From CAZDWZ01 sp964509425 (GTDB taxonomy: Bacteria; Bdellovibrionota_C; UBA2361; SZUA-149; CAZDWZ01): a DNA stretch of 64,000 nucleotides. This document shows positions 52,639 through 61,526 of the stretch, piece by piece (positions within the stretch are counted from its first letter, which is position 1; each line of letters opens with the position of its first letter). The notes beneath the pieces were generated by a model. It was not told where the DNA came from, searched no databases, and worked only from the letters and a program-made list of their open reading frames with translations. Both the position numbers and the translations under genes were made by a program. The stretch lies in the NCBI GenBank assembly GCA_964509425.1, contig CAZDWZ010000007.1, positions 186,001 through 250,000 of the forward strand, written 5' to 3'.

Positions 52639-53424
52639 TCAGACCAAGAGACGGTCCGCGTTCGGGCCGCTCAGTTCCGGAATCTTCACCATCTTATTCA
52701 CAGTCGCTTGGGCGTCGTAGTTTACGAAACGGAATTCGATCATTCCCGTGTCTCGCAGGATTGCGTAGCTCGCCTGCCGGGTATGCTCCCTCGGTTGCCC
52801 GACGGATCCCGCGTTTACAATTAATTTCACGCCGGGTCGAATGCGAAAACCTCTCTGTACCATCCACGCTGGGAAGTAGTTGACCCTCGTTCCTTCCAGC
52901 TCGATCACTCCAGGGCAGTGTGAGTGGCCGATCAGTGCGACGTGCTCGGTGGCCTCGAACGCCTCCATCACCAACCTGAACATTTCACTGTCCGGAGGGT
53001 ACCCGAGAAGATTGCTCATCGGCGGAAGCAGATGGGGCCACAGCGGATCGGCCGGTGATGCGTGCGACAGGACGAACCCAGGCAGGTGAACTACCTCCGG
53101 CAACTTCGTCATGAACGTCGTGAGAGACGGATCGCCGGTTCGGAACTGCTCGATTGTCCAGCTCGTCCACGGGGGTAGATTCGGTGGGATTCCGAACCAC
53201 CGCTCGCGTTCGACCGGGTCGCACACCACGGCTTCGTGATTCCCTCGAACCACGAGGCTGCAGTTGTCCTTCACCCATCGGCAGCATTCAATCGGGTCGG
53301 GACCGTAGTCCACGAAATCACCAAGACACCAAATAGTTCCGATCCTCTGGGAGCGAATATCGTCGTGAACCGCATCCACCGCTTCTTGGTTACCGTGCAG
53401 ATCAGTCACGATTGCGACATCCAT
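52639..53424 (-). CDS. Calcineurin-like metallophosphoesterase (GC-rich singleton, paralogue of the 13 kb gene)
   Basis: The ATG at 53424 has GAGGGG eight bases upstream; the frame extends further to 53502 without support. Motifs in order: IVTDLHGNQ (Asp, His), LGDFVDYGPDP, RGNHEAVV, SHASP and GHSHCPG. The C-terminal VNAGSVGQPREH matches the 13 kb gene (VNVGSVGQPRDR), so they are paralogues. Differences are a Glu for the second Asp in GNH-D/E and a longer linker. Substrate unknown; candidates are nucleotides or cyclic dinucleotides. GC-biased codons. Confidence 0.88.
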   Translation of the reverse strand: MDVAIVTDLHGNQEAVDAVHDDIRSQRIGTIWCLGDFVDYGPDPIECCRWVKDNCSLVVRGNHEAVVCDPVERERWFGIPPNLPPWTSWTIEQFRTGDPSLTTFMTKLPEVVHLPGFVLSHASPADPLWPHLLPPMSNLLGYPPDSEMFRLVMEAFEATEHVALIGHSHCPGVIELEGTRVNYFPAWMVQRGFRIRPGVKLIVNAGSVGQPREHTRQASYAILRDTGMIEFRFVNYDAQATVNKMVKIPELSGPNADRLLV

Positions 53425-53690
53425 TGTGACCCCTCGTATGGGATTTACTTTTCTGTAAGGCAAAAGAGCGATCGGCGATGCGGGAAACCTCCTCCTGTGC
53501 ATCAGCTCATTCTCTAAAGCGGTGATTGGATCAATCGCAGAAGAGACCTGAGCTGTGGAAACGGAATCGAAGCGAAGATTGTGAAAAGAGCGAGTGTGGT
53601 TTCTCGCAAAAAGCGTTCAATTGATCAAATTCCCGACAAAGTCGGAATTCTGTCCCCGACGTTATTCTAGGACGGAGAACCAAGCCGTAG

Positions 53691-54830
53691 TTAGATGAGA
53701 TGGTATTTGTTGATGAAGACCCACGAAAAGTAACCCAGAAGGGATGTGGAGATAGCGATGAGAACGAATCGGAGCCACTCGGGCTTGATTCGGCAGAGAA
53801 TCATCGGCGTCGTAATAAGCGCAAATGTGTATCGAATCGAAGCAATGTTCCAATTCATGACGGCGAGGATCACGATATAACTCACACCCACGATAGAGTA
53901 CGACCAAGGGACCGTTCGTATACCGAAGAAAACGACAGCTGCGGTGAAGCTCAGCATGAGATGGGAATATCCGAGCGTATAGAGAAAGAAATCGTCGCTC
54001 CAAGCTTCTTGCCAGTTCCAGAACCGGGAGAGCGCCTTCAGCGTTTCTTCGAACGGAAGAATAACTCGGAAAGGCACATTTTTTCCTGAGTAGCCGGGAA
54101 GCTCAAGATACTTCTGCCAAAGTAGAAATGATCCAAAACACACGAGAGGGAGCACTCCCCGTCCAAGCTCCTTCAGAATCTCGCTGATCCGCCGCTGCTC
54201 AACACTCCTTAGCTCGAGGAGTCTCCGTCCCGTCCGGAGTGCGTGGAGCGGGAGAAACGCAAGTCCCACCTGTCTCGTCAGGAGGAGCCCACTCAGCGAG
54301 AAACTTTCGAGCGAGGGGTTATTCTTCGTTCGCACGGTAAATAAATAGAGACATGACAGGAACAGAAAAAGGCTTTCAGAGTACACCGCATGTGCGAAAT
54401 AAGACCCGGGGTGAAGATTCAGAAAGACCACGGCCCACCATGCATTCCGTTGGCTTCCCCATTCGAATTGCACGAGCTGGAAGAGAAGCCAGGACGCAAG
54501 GACGAGCGAGATCACACTCACGAGCTCTCCCGCTAAATAATCCGGGAGTCGAGAGATGAAGCTGGTACAACGAATCATCCACGGATAGAGCGGCGGGAAC
54601 CTACTATTGAACTCTCTGCGATCGTCAGGCAGCCCCTTGCCTTCGTAACCACGTTCCGCAATTTCGAGATAATGCTTACCGTCCCACCGCTTCCAAATCT
54701 GAAGGACCGTCTCACCTTTCGCCTGTTCGGCGGGCTGAGCAACAAATGCCCAACCGAGAAAGATCAGCCGAATGGCCAAAACCACTCCAGCTATCTTAAG
54801 AAAGGACGAGTGGCTAGGTTCCTTTCCCAC
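53691..54830 (-). CDS. GT-C-type mannosyltransferase-like membrane protein (PIG-V-like)
   Basis: Eight or more hydrophobic helices over 379 residues. The first luminal loop holds WKRWDGKHYLEIAERGY (the W-D-x-x-H-Y motif of PIG-V/GT76-like enzymes) and FPPLYPWM. The pattern fits an enzyme that uses polyprenyl-phosphate sugars outside the membrane. The ATG is at the base just before the DUF2177 stop codon, so the two genes are coupled. A hairpin (CCGAC-AAA-GTCGG core, near 53630-53650) may end the operon. Confidence 0.82.
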   Translation of the reverse strand: MGKEPSHSSFLKIAGVVLAIRLIFLGWAFVAQPAEQAKGETVLQIWKRWDGKHYLEIAERGYEGKGLPDDRREFNSRFPPLYPWMIRCTSFISRLPDYLAGELVSVISLVLASWLLFQLVQFEWGSQRNAWWAVVFLNLHPGSYFAHAVYSESLFLFLSCLYLFTVRTKNNPSLESFSLSGLLLTRQVGLAFLPLHALRTGRRLLELRSVEQRRISEILKELGRGVLPLVCFGSFLLWQKYLELPGYSGKNVPFRVILPFEETLKALSRFWNWQEAWSDDFFLYTLGYSHLMLSFTAAVVFFGIRTVPWSYSIVGVSYIVILAVMNWNIASIRYTFALITTPMILCRIKPEWLRFVLIAISTSLLGYFSWVFINKYHLI

Positions 54831-55229
54831 CTACGCACCCGCCTTTCGATTCAACTTCCAGAGCATCGAAATTGATGACGCGCTGAGCGTAAGGATTGTT
54901 CCCCAGGCGAGATCGGCACACGCGAGAGTCAACGAGAAATTCTCTAAGGTCCCTCGGTTAGTCAAATCATAGGTGCCGTAAGCGGCCATCCCTAACAGTG
55001 CCCCCCGAATCGCCGCCTGTTTGCAGGAGACCGAGGGAAGCACTGCTAAGCCCACGATCGCGGAAGAGTAGAGGAGATAAAATAATGCGATCGGACCATA
55101 ACGGAGCTGAGCAGCGAGCATAGAACCGAGCTCCCGCTGATAAAAGGGAAACGCCATCCAAAGCCATAACCCATCGAGACAAAGAACCACAAACAAAGTG
55201 ATTGTATACAACTGGATTAAGCTTCGCAT
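54831..55229 (-). CDS. DUF2177 membrane protein
   Basis: Four hydrophobic helices in 132 residues. The family marks are LDGLWLWMAFPFYQRELG near the start, the middle YGTYDLTNRGTL and CADLAWGTILTLSAS at the end. Function unknown. It precedes the GT-C gene with no gap, and both would be made from one message. Confidence 0.88.
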   Translation of the reverse strand: MRSLIQLYTITLFVVLCLDGLWLWMAFPFYQRELGSMLAAQLRYGPIALFYLLYSSAIVGLAVLPSVSCKQAAIRGALLGMAAYGTYDLTNRGTLENFSLTLACADLAWGTILTLSASSISMLWKLNRKAGA

Positions 55230-55459
55230 AACTCTCGTGCCTTCTTGATTTGTCCTAGTGCTCCTCGGGAGATATTGTTAATCAAGGTGGTTGCAAGACT
55301 GTATCTCCAGGGAGAGGACTACCGGCCTTTTTGCTGGCTCAGCTGCGCTTTGCGTGCCGCACATGAGGTGAGTTTGAAATCACTCTTCACGTTGAAGCAG
55401 CACTAGCGCAGCATCTCGAAGTATACAATTGGAGAACCAATGACGATCGGAGGCGCTCG

Positions 55460-55933
55460 ATGGAGCAATTGAACGTTGCCAGCACTTCTTTCAGAGCAAA
55501 CCAGCCAATCCCAAAGAATTATACTGCCGACGGAGACAATCTCTCGCCACAGCTTAGTTGGACGAGCTTTCCCAAAGAGACAAAGGAATTCGTGCTAATC
55601 TGTGACGACCCGGACGTACCGCGGCCGGAGCCCTGGGTCCATTGGGTGCTCTATCATATTTCAGCAGACACACGATTCCTTCCGGAGGCGGCAGCGCGAG
55701 GCGATCGCCTAAAGGGAGTCGCGGGGGCGGTTCAGGGGAAAAATTCATGGGACACGATCGGGTATCGAGGACCACAACCTCCCCCTGGGAAGCCGCATCG
55801 TTACCGTTTTACAGTTTATGCTCTCTCGGCAGTCCCTGAGATTGGTCCCGACGCCGACAAAGCGGAGGTGCTAAAACGAATTGAGGGCTTAGTGCTCGCT
55901 ACGGGAGAGATGGTCGGAACATATCGCCGATAG
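55460..55933 (+). CDS. YbhB/YbcL-family (PEBP-like) protein
   Basis: A phosphatidylethanolamine-binding-protein fold: DNLSPQLSW (P-x-L-x-W box), LICDDPDVPRPEPWVHWVLYHI (D-P-D-x-P...H-W), GKNSWDTIGYRGPQPPPGKPHRYRF (G-Y-x-G-P-x-P-P). The His and Asp residues of the anion pocket are present. 157 residues; no signal, so cytoplasmic. GGAGG seven bases before the ATG. The natural ligand is unknown. Confidence 0.92.
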   Translation: MEQLNVASTSFRANQPIPKNYTADGDNLSPQLSWTSFPKETKEFVLICDDPDVPRPEPWVHWVLYHISADTRFLPEAAARGDRLKGVAGAVQGKNSWDTIGYRGPQPPPGKPHRYRFTVYALSAVPEIGPDADKAEVLKRIEGLVLATGEMVGTYRR

Positions 55934-55952
55934 CTCTTGGCTCCGGCCTCGC

Positions 55953-56933
55953 TCACCCGATAGTAGTTCTCTGTGCGAATCCCGCACCTTGGTTGTCGGC
56001 CGATGATTGGGACTCTCGAACAATCTCGTCTTTGACTTTCGAAAGCTCCTCCTTTGCCTGCTTCTCTTCCCGAAGCATTTCTAGCTTCTGCCGAGCTTTC
56101 GACAAGTCTTTCTTCGTCTGCTCTAGCTGCTCGCCCTCTTTTTGCTCTGTCTTAACGACCTCGAGCTCGGCGTTGGTTTTCTCCAAGGCCTCAGCGGCTT
56201 TCAACTTTTCCGCCTCGGCAAGTTCTAGTGCCTCTCTTTCTTCTGCCTTGGACTTGAGATTTTCGAGTTCTTTTTCCGCGCGCTGCTTTTGACGGTCAAG
56301 CTCGGCCTTCTCTGAATTCAGTCTCTCAATCTCCGCCTTTGAATGCGTCGCATTTGATGATGTCATATTCCCTTCTCCTCTTTCATTCACACGAGTTTCT
56401 TTAGGCACGGTAATGTCGTTGGTTTGATCGGCTACCCGTGCGAGCAGCCGATCTCGAAGCTGCGGAGCGTCACTCGAACCGAGCCCTCTAACGGAAAGAA
56501 GCGCTGCGCTGCCCCGAGAGACTGAGATACTCAGATTCGCAAGAGAGAAAATTCGATCCCAGAACGATTGCCAGACTGAGATACGACATCCAGGCGAGAG
56601 CACCATTTTCTCCACAAAACTCTCGGAGAGCCCTTCTCCAAGATAAACAGTGTTCCCTACAACGGAATAACGAACCAACAGAAAAGCGGCGACCTCATAA
56701 ATCAATCTTCCAAGAACCAATACCCAGGAGACGAGAATTATTCCGGCTGCCACGAGGATGAAACTCGACGTCGAGAGTCCTATGGACTTGGGTTTGAAGG
56801 AAGAGTAGGCGATGAGCACGAAGAGGTCCAAGAGCAGCGCAAGCAGAAACCAGGGAGCACTCCTGCGCAGTATTCTTCGGGAAGAAATCGGGAACTGCTT
56901 TTGAAGGTCCGAGGATTCCATGCTCTCCGGCAC
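55953..56933 (-). CDS. Membrane protein with bacterial PH-like domain and long coiled coil
   Basis: Two helices at about 24-47 and 57-85 (WFLLALLLDLFVLIAYSS; FILVAAGIILVSWVLVLGRLI). Then comes a small beta domain, VRYSVVGNTVYLGEGLSESFVEKMVL...DRIFSLANLSIS, typical of the bPH (DUF304-like) fold. From residue 190 to the end is an almost unbroken Glu/Lys/Ala/Leu coiled coil. The likely job is to link the membrane to a cytoplasmic partner. It is convergent with the PEBP gene, with 19 bases between. Confidence 0.78.
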   Translation of the reverse strand: MPESMESSDLQKQFPISSRRILRRSAPWFLLALLLDLFVLIAYSSFKPKSIGLSTSSFILVAAGIILVSWVLVLGRLIYEVAAFLLVRYSVVGNTVYLGEGLSESFVEKMVLSPGCRISVWQSFWDRIFSLANLSISVSRGSAALLSVRGLGSSDAPQLRDRLLARVADQTNDITVPKETRVNERGEGNMTSSNATHSKAEIERLNSEKAELDRQKQRAEKELENLKSKAEEREALELAEAEKLKAAEALEKTNAELEVVKTEQKEGEQLEQTKKDLSKARQKLEMLREEKQAKEELSKVKDEIVRESQSSADNQGAGFAQRTTIG

Positions 56934-57036
56934 TAACGCTTGGGTTTCATTCTCGAGACGTTAATTAATCGTTCAAACCGGCGAGCGCCGTGATCCGAGT
57001 CATAGAGACGGCGGAGAAGAACGATAGTGTAGAGCC

Positions 57037-57531
57037 ATGACTATTGAAAATCCCCCTACTCCCGCCCCTCGTGTCAATCGGGCAGCGGTTTTGGTGACCT
57101 CCTGCGTTTTCTTTCTCTGTGTGTGCGTGGCGGCGGGTTACAGCTTGATTCGTTTGAACAAAAATCTCACGACAGAACCAGAACCGGGCGGTTCGGAGGA
57201 CGTTGTGCAAGACGACACCAAAGGCCGCCTAGAAAAAGATTCCCGTGATCGCGAAGGACAGCGCGCGCAACTCAGACACACGTCGGAAGAAGCGTCGAAA
57301 TCTCCGGAGTCTGAGAGTAAGTCGCGCCGGTCGGGTCACCCCGATACTAAGGAACGGAATGCCCAACCCTCAGTGGCGGAAATTGCGGCGGAGGTTCAAA
57401 AGGATTTGGCGGAGGAGCGAGCACGCCGATCAGCGGCGCGAAACCGAGCAATATCCGAGGTACGAGAAGAGGTTCGCAAGGCAGAGGAGAATGCTGAAGT
57501 CGATAGCTCGCCGGCCCTCTCTCCTCCCTGA
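57037..57531 (+). CDS. Uncharacterised single-pass membrane protein, charged tail
   Basis: No family recognised. One helix near residue 17-39 (AVLVTSCVFFLCVCVAAGYSLI) follows a short Pro-rich start. The remaining ~125 residues are Glu/Arg/Ser-rich, probably disordered then helical (AEIAAEVQKDLAEERARRSAARNRAISEVREEVRKAEE). The start codon follows a poor site. The coiled-coil style recalls the neighbouring bPH protein on the other strand, and they might interact. Confidence 0.6.
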   Translation: MTIENPPTPAPRVNRAAVLVTSCVFFLCVCVAAGYSLIRLNKNLTTEPEPGGSEDVVQDDTKGRLEKDSRDREGQRAQLRHTSEEASKSPESESKSRRSGHPDTKERNAQPSVAEIAAEVQKDLAEERARRSAARNRAISEVREEVRKAEENAEVDSSPALSPP

Positions 57532-57736
57532 TCGAGACCCATCGGTCTTTGTTCTATCGGGACAGCCAAAACTTGCTGCGTTAATAAATTTTTTAATGCA
57601 CTAGATTGGAGTGCAGCCCGCTGGTATTTTTGTGTTCGGTTCTCTCCCATCAACCCGACCCTTATCTTCTCCTGGAACATCCGGCGGCCGCCGAGTGTTC
57701 CTAAGAGACTCATCCCCCAAGGTTATGGAGACAGCC

Positions 57737-58303
57737 ATGTACACCGAGCCGCACGACCCTCGCGTCGGACTCGCCCTGCTCATCCGAAATCTCGAACGAC
57801 TTCTCGCGTACTTCCGTGAGTGCCTCACCAACGCGCGCGGCTTCATGCACGAAGAGCAGTTTGTTCGGCCGATCAGACCTAATCCGACGGACGAACAAGA
57901 AACGATGTTCCTGCGTTATTACTCCGCTGCGGAGGTGTTTCAGACGGTGATAACCGAACTTGAGCACTACCTCGCTGAAGCAAAAAAACCGTTCGAAAGG
58001 CGTCGCCGAAAGCCGACGCCGGAAGAGGCAGCTACCCGCCTCCAGCAGATCGTGCGGCGAATTCTCGTCGGCGCGCTTCGGTTCGTGGAATCGGAGCTGA
58101 AAGCCAAGACCACATTCCTCCGGGGCAACAGCGGAACAGTCGGCGACTCGGAGCTCGAGCGTGAAATCGAGACCCGTCTCACGGCAGTTATGAATGCGGA
58201 ATTCTCCCAGAGAATCGTCGCGCTGCAGAACGTTTCCACCGCGCTCCGTGCTCTCGTCGATGTTTTCCTTTCCATGTTCCCCGAAAACTCCAGCGATGGA
58301 TGA
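57737..58303 (+). CDS. Uncharacterised helical protein (GC-rich singleton)
   Basis: No family recognised. The ATG at 57737 has GGAGA six bases upstream; the longer frame from 57611 is not protein-like. 188 residues of mostly helix: RVGLALLIRNLERLLAYFRECL, EVFQTVITELEHYL, TRLQQIVRRILVGALRFVESELK. No signal or membrane helix. GC-biased codons contrast with the 57.0 kb and 58.6 kb genes. It has its own hairpin at 58322-58348. Confidence 0.72.
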   Translation: MYTEPHDPRVGLALLIRNLERLLAYFRECLTNARGFMHEEQFVRPIRPNPTDEQETMFLRYYSAAEVFQTVITELEHYLAEAKKPFERRRRKPTPEEAATRLQQIVRRILVGALRFVESELKAKTTFLRGNSGTVGDSELEREIETRLTAVMNAEFSQRIVALQNVSTALRALVDVFLSMFPENSSDG

Positions 58304-58321
58304 GGGGTCAGGAAAGGGCTA

Positions 58322-58348
58322 GTTCCCTGGAGATGAGTCTCCGGGAAC
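58322..58348 (+). terminator. Hairpin after the 57.7 kb GC-rich gene
   Basis: GTTCCC-T-GGAGA (58322-58333) pairs with TCTCCGGGAAC (58338-58348) with one bulged T and a 4-base loop. It lies 19 bases past the stop; the T-run is weak. Confidence 0.65.
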
Positions 58349-58563
58349 AAAGCGGCGAGCCTGGACGATTCGGACCTTTGGAGTCGGAATTTTCTCACCC
58401 ATGACATTACGGTTTCCTCGACCTTTCACTCGGACTCACGGGGCCACTACTCGTCTCCCATTCCTTTCCACCTCGCATATAATTAGGTGAGATTATTTAG
58501 AGACTTAGCCGATGCAATGAAATATCAATCCAGCCAGCCGTCAAAGTGTTCATAACGTCACAT

Positions 58564-59136
58564 ATGAAACAACTTCTGGCACTCCTTCTTACACAGCTTT
58601 TTGCCTTCGCGGCGTCGGCGCATGCCTGCGGTAATGAGTTTCATGAAGACGGGTCGTCTTCCTATTACATTCCGGAAAAGGTCTCATCCATCGCACACTG
58701 GCCGCTCGTTCTGGTTGGTGTAAATGTGTTGATGCTCGTTCTTACCTCGCCCTATTGGTTGTATCGATGCGATATCAAGAAGCGAGAATTTTCCTCCCGT
58801 TCCATCAAGGGGAAATTGACCATTGTGTATTCCTTTTGCTTGATGGCCATGAGTGTTGGATTGGCCGTGATCGGGTCAGTTATGCTGATGAATCTCTTGG
58901 ATTCTCTATTTTCTTCCCGGAGTCCGCACTTTCGATTGCTCCCCTGGGGCGTCGCTTTCGTCTCGCTCGGAATTTGTCTCGCTTTCGCTCGCTCTGGCGA
59001 TTTTGAAACAATCAAAAGTTCTCGTCTGGCACAACGATTTCAATGGTGGCGACAGTTCGTGCTTGTTCCCTCCGCAAAGTGTTTTTTAGTAATCCTGCTT
59101 CTGCAGCAGATCGCAAGCCGTGTCGGCGCGCTTTAA
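58564..59136 (+). CDS. Uncharacterised membrane protein, upstream of the cytochrome
   Basis: The ATG at 58564 is followed by a signal-like segment (KQLLALLLTQLFAFAASAHA). Three or four more helices follow: HWPLVLVGVNVLMLVLTSPYWL, TIVYSFCLMAMSVGLAVIGSVMLM, LPWGVAFVSLGICLAFA, CFLVILLLQQI. The HACGNEFHEDGS loop has a Cys/His pair outside. It overlaps the start of the cytochrome gene by 17 bases, so they are co-made; a membrane partner of that redox protein is plausible. Confidence 0.72.
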   Translation: MKQLLALLLTQLFAFAASAHACGNEFHEDGSSSYYIPEKVSSIAHWPLVLVGVNVLMLVLTSPYWLYRCDIKKREFSSRSIKGKLTIVYSFCLMAMSVGLAVIGSVMLMNLLDSLFSSRSPHFRLLPWGVAFVSLGICLAFARSGDFETIKSSRLAQRFQWWRQFVLVPSAKCFLVILLLQQIASRVGAL

Positions 59137-60397
59137 CTCGCTCCGACGAAATGCCGGAATTCTTCTTCTCTTCGCAGGGAGCGTATTCATAGTTTATTTG
59201 TTGAGTGCCGTCCGCACGTCACCACGCGAAAATGATGTTGAGGCGTTCGCGGTGGGGAGAAACCTGGCAAAGAAGGTTTCGACTTCGCTTCACCCGGATA
59301 ATATACTTTTCCGAAAGGAATGCGTTCGCTGCCACGGGGCTCCTGCTCCTGACTCATTTCCGTACGAGCTGAGTTGCGTGAAATGTCATCAACAGATTTT
59401 TGCCGGCGAATTCGATACTAGGTTCAGCCGTCAGCGCATCGACAAGTGGAAATCACGAATTGAACACCTGCTTTTAGTTCCGGATTTCGAAAGTATTTCG
59501 CTCCGGCTCAAACCGGAATGGGTGCGAGAGTTCCTGAACCGCCCGTCAACTGCCCGTCCCCACCTGGGCGCGATGATGCCCAAGATTCCGTTGGAGCCGA
59601 ATGAGATTGAGGACATCATCACGGTCCTCTATTCGGGGAGAAATGCACCAGCAGCGGCGACCTATGAAGGTGGAAGCCCTTCTGCTGGAGGGGCGGACTT
59701 TCGGAGGTATGGATGTGGAGACTGTCATCGGTTTCTCGAAGAGAGCGGAATTGCCTCTCGGACCACTGCCAGAACGTTTCGAGATATACCTGACGGGGTC
59801 CGCCTCGCCCCGGATCTCCGCGACACGAGAAAGCGGATGAGCCGCGCCGCCGCCGCCCAATGGATTCGGCAGCCCGGAGGCACACGTGCTAAATCTCTGA
59901 TGCCGTCCTATCAGCTCTCTGAAGAAGAAACTCGAGATTTGATCGCGTTCCTGTTTGATCATCCGCTCGACGAATCGCCAAAAAAGCCGGTGTTCAACCC
60001 TCTCCCACTTCTTGAACGCACGGTCTCCTACCAAGAAGTTGAACAAAGGGTAACGAAGCGAATTTGCTGGCACTGCCATTCTGATCCCATACCAATGCTC
60101 GGTGAAGGAGGTCCGGGGAATACCGGCGGACTTGGATTCGGCGGAGCTGGGCTCGATCTCGGCAGTTATGAAGGCATCCTGCGAGGGTCGACAAAACGGG
60201 ACGAGGGAAAGCGGTCCATTATTGAACGAGAGTCAGACGGAGTGCCTCGGCTGGTAAAACATCTCCTCGCCAGACACCGGGAGATTCAGGGCGAGTTTGA
60301 CCCGGAACACATCGGAATGCCGCTCGGTCTCCCTCCGCTTCCCGCGGAGGATATTCAGTTGATTTGGAGTTGGATCGAGCAGGGTGCAAAGAAATAG
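59120..60397 (+). CDS. Membrane-anchored tetraheme c-type cytochrome
   Basis: Four CxxCH sites bind heme c: CVRCH (68-72), CVKCH (86-90), CGDCH (199-203) and CWHCH (near 321). An N-terminal helix (GILLLFAGSVFIVYLLSA) anchors it, with the hemes in the periplasm. Two regions resemble mono-heme class I domains, with MMPKIPLEPNEIEDIITVLY and MPSYQLSEEETRDLIAFLFDHP giving Met ligands. It should move electrons in the envelope; no oxidase or dehydrogenase gene is adjacent. Its GTG lies inside the upstream membrane-protein gene. Confidence 0.88.
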   Translation: MSARFNSLRRNAGILLLFAGSVFIVYLLSAVRTSPRENDVEAFAVGRNLAKKVSTSLHPDNILFRKECVRCHGAPAPDSFPYELSCVKCHQQIFAGEFDTRFSRQRIDKWKSRIEHLLLVPDFESISLRLKPEWVREFLNRPSTARPHLGAMMPKIPLEPNEIEDIITVLYSGRNAPAAATYEGGSPSAGGADFRRYGCGDCHRFLEESGIASRTTARTFRDIPDGVRLAPDLRDTRKRMSRAAAAQWIRQPGGTRAKSLMPSYQLSEEETRDLIAFLFDHPLDESPKKPVFNPLPLLERTVSYQEVEQRVTKRICWHCHSDPIPMLGEGGPGNTGGLGFGGAGLDLGSYEGILRGSTKRDEGKRSIIERESDGVPRLVKHLLARHREIQGEFDPEHIGMPLGLPPLPAEDIQLIWSWIEQGAKK

Positions 60398-60435
60398 TTC
60401 GCTCTCCCGCACCGAGTTGGTTCATTTCTGAGAAA

Positions 60436-61368
60436 TTATTTCTCAAGCTGCATGCGCGCTGATTCGTACGCAGCCTGAATCCTCACGAAGCGTGCATGGA
60501 CACTCTTCCTCTGCTCAGGCGGCAGACCATGGGCCGTGAGCCGATCGGGATGATACATCATCACAAGCTTTCGATAGGCTCGCTTCACTTCATCAAAAGA
60601 AGCGTCCGCAGAACATCCAAGAACTTCGGCCCACTGAAGATCTTTTTCGACGCTATGCGGCCTTTCGGTGTGACCTCGGAATTCTTCCCATTCTTCGTCC
60701 GTCCGGCTATCGGAGGATTGATTGGCTTTCGACTCGCGATTTTCGGACGACTGAGATTTATTAGAACGACTCTCACCTGAGCGAGACGTATATCTTACTC
60801 GTCCGTACTGCGCCCGAAGGCGATCTGCCTCCTCTTCCGGGATTTGCAGAATCGACGCGCAGTTCTGGAGAACCTTATCCTCATCTTCATGTAAGATTCC
60901 GTCGGCGAAAGCGATCGAGCAGAGGAGATCAAACGCGTTCGCTCTCATCGATAAGCTCCAAGAGAAGAGCGATGCGAACTGATGAGTGTACTCTTCGAGA
61001 GTTTTTCCTGTGTCACGGATCTTCTGAAGTAAACGATATGTCTCGAGCTGTGCTGCCTTCCCTTCGGCAAACCATCGCATGAGACTCTCGTCCAGAATGG
61101 CCAATTCGCTTCGTTGGCGGACTCCATCCGCATCGGCAAGCTTCGCCATCATCGCAAGCATCAGTTGCCGGGAGCTTGCCATTTCCTTTCCACGAAAAAC
61201 GGTCAGCGCGAAAATTCGAGGAGCCAGCCAGAAGCGCTCAAAATAAAAAAACCATTCCAATGGCGACTCTGGGATGAGGCCATCGTCGCTCGCCTTTTGG
61301 AAGCGGGACATCACGCGCCCGACCACAAAGAAAAAGAGAATGGCTAATAAGAGGTTTCGGAGAAACAT
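60436..61368 (-). CDS. djlA: DjlA-type membrane-anchored J-domain co-chaperone
   Basis: An N-terminal membrane segment (LLLAILFFFVVGRVM) is followed by a TerB-like helical domain (about 60-190, LMLAMMAKLADADGV...LDESLMRWF, FDLLCSIAFADGILHEDED). A Ser/Arg/Glu-rich linker comes next, and then a C-terminal J domain from about 240 (WAEVLGCSADASFDEVKRAYRKLVMMYHPDRL, with the HPD motif). This is the DjlA order. It stimulates DnaK at the inner membrane. Single gene. Confidence 0.9.
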   Translation of the reverse strand: MFLRNLLLAILFFFVVGRVMSRFQKASDDGLIPESPLEWFFYFERFWLAPRIFALTVFRGKEMASSRQLMLAMMAKLADADGVRQRSELAILDESLMRWFAEGKAAQLETYRLLQKIRDTGKTLEEYTHQFASLFSWSLSMRANAFDLLCSIAFADGILHEDEDKVLQNCASILQIPEEEADRLRAQYGRVRYTSRSGESRSNKSQSSENRESKANQSSDSRTDEEWEEFRGHTERPHSVEKDLQWAEVLGCSADASFDEVKRAYRKLVMMYHPDRLTAHGLPPEQRKSVHARFVRIQAAYESARMQLEK

Positions 61369-61526
61369 AGAGGTATTTATGGCCTATCGATCGACCGCTG
61401 CCACACGAAAGAACTCACTTCTGGATGTCGTTTCACGATCGTAGAACTAGCTTTCTATATCCGGACCTGTTTGGAAAGGGGGAAGGCAGTTGTTAAGCCA
61501 ATTTTGGATGGGTATATGGGTCCGTC

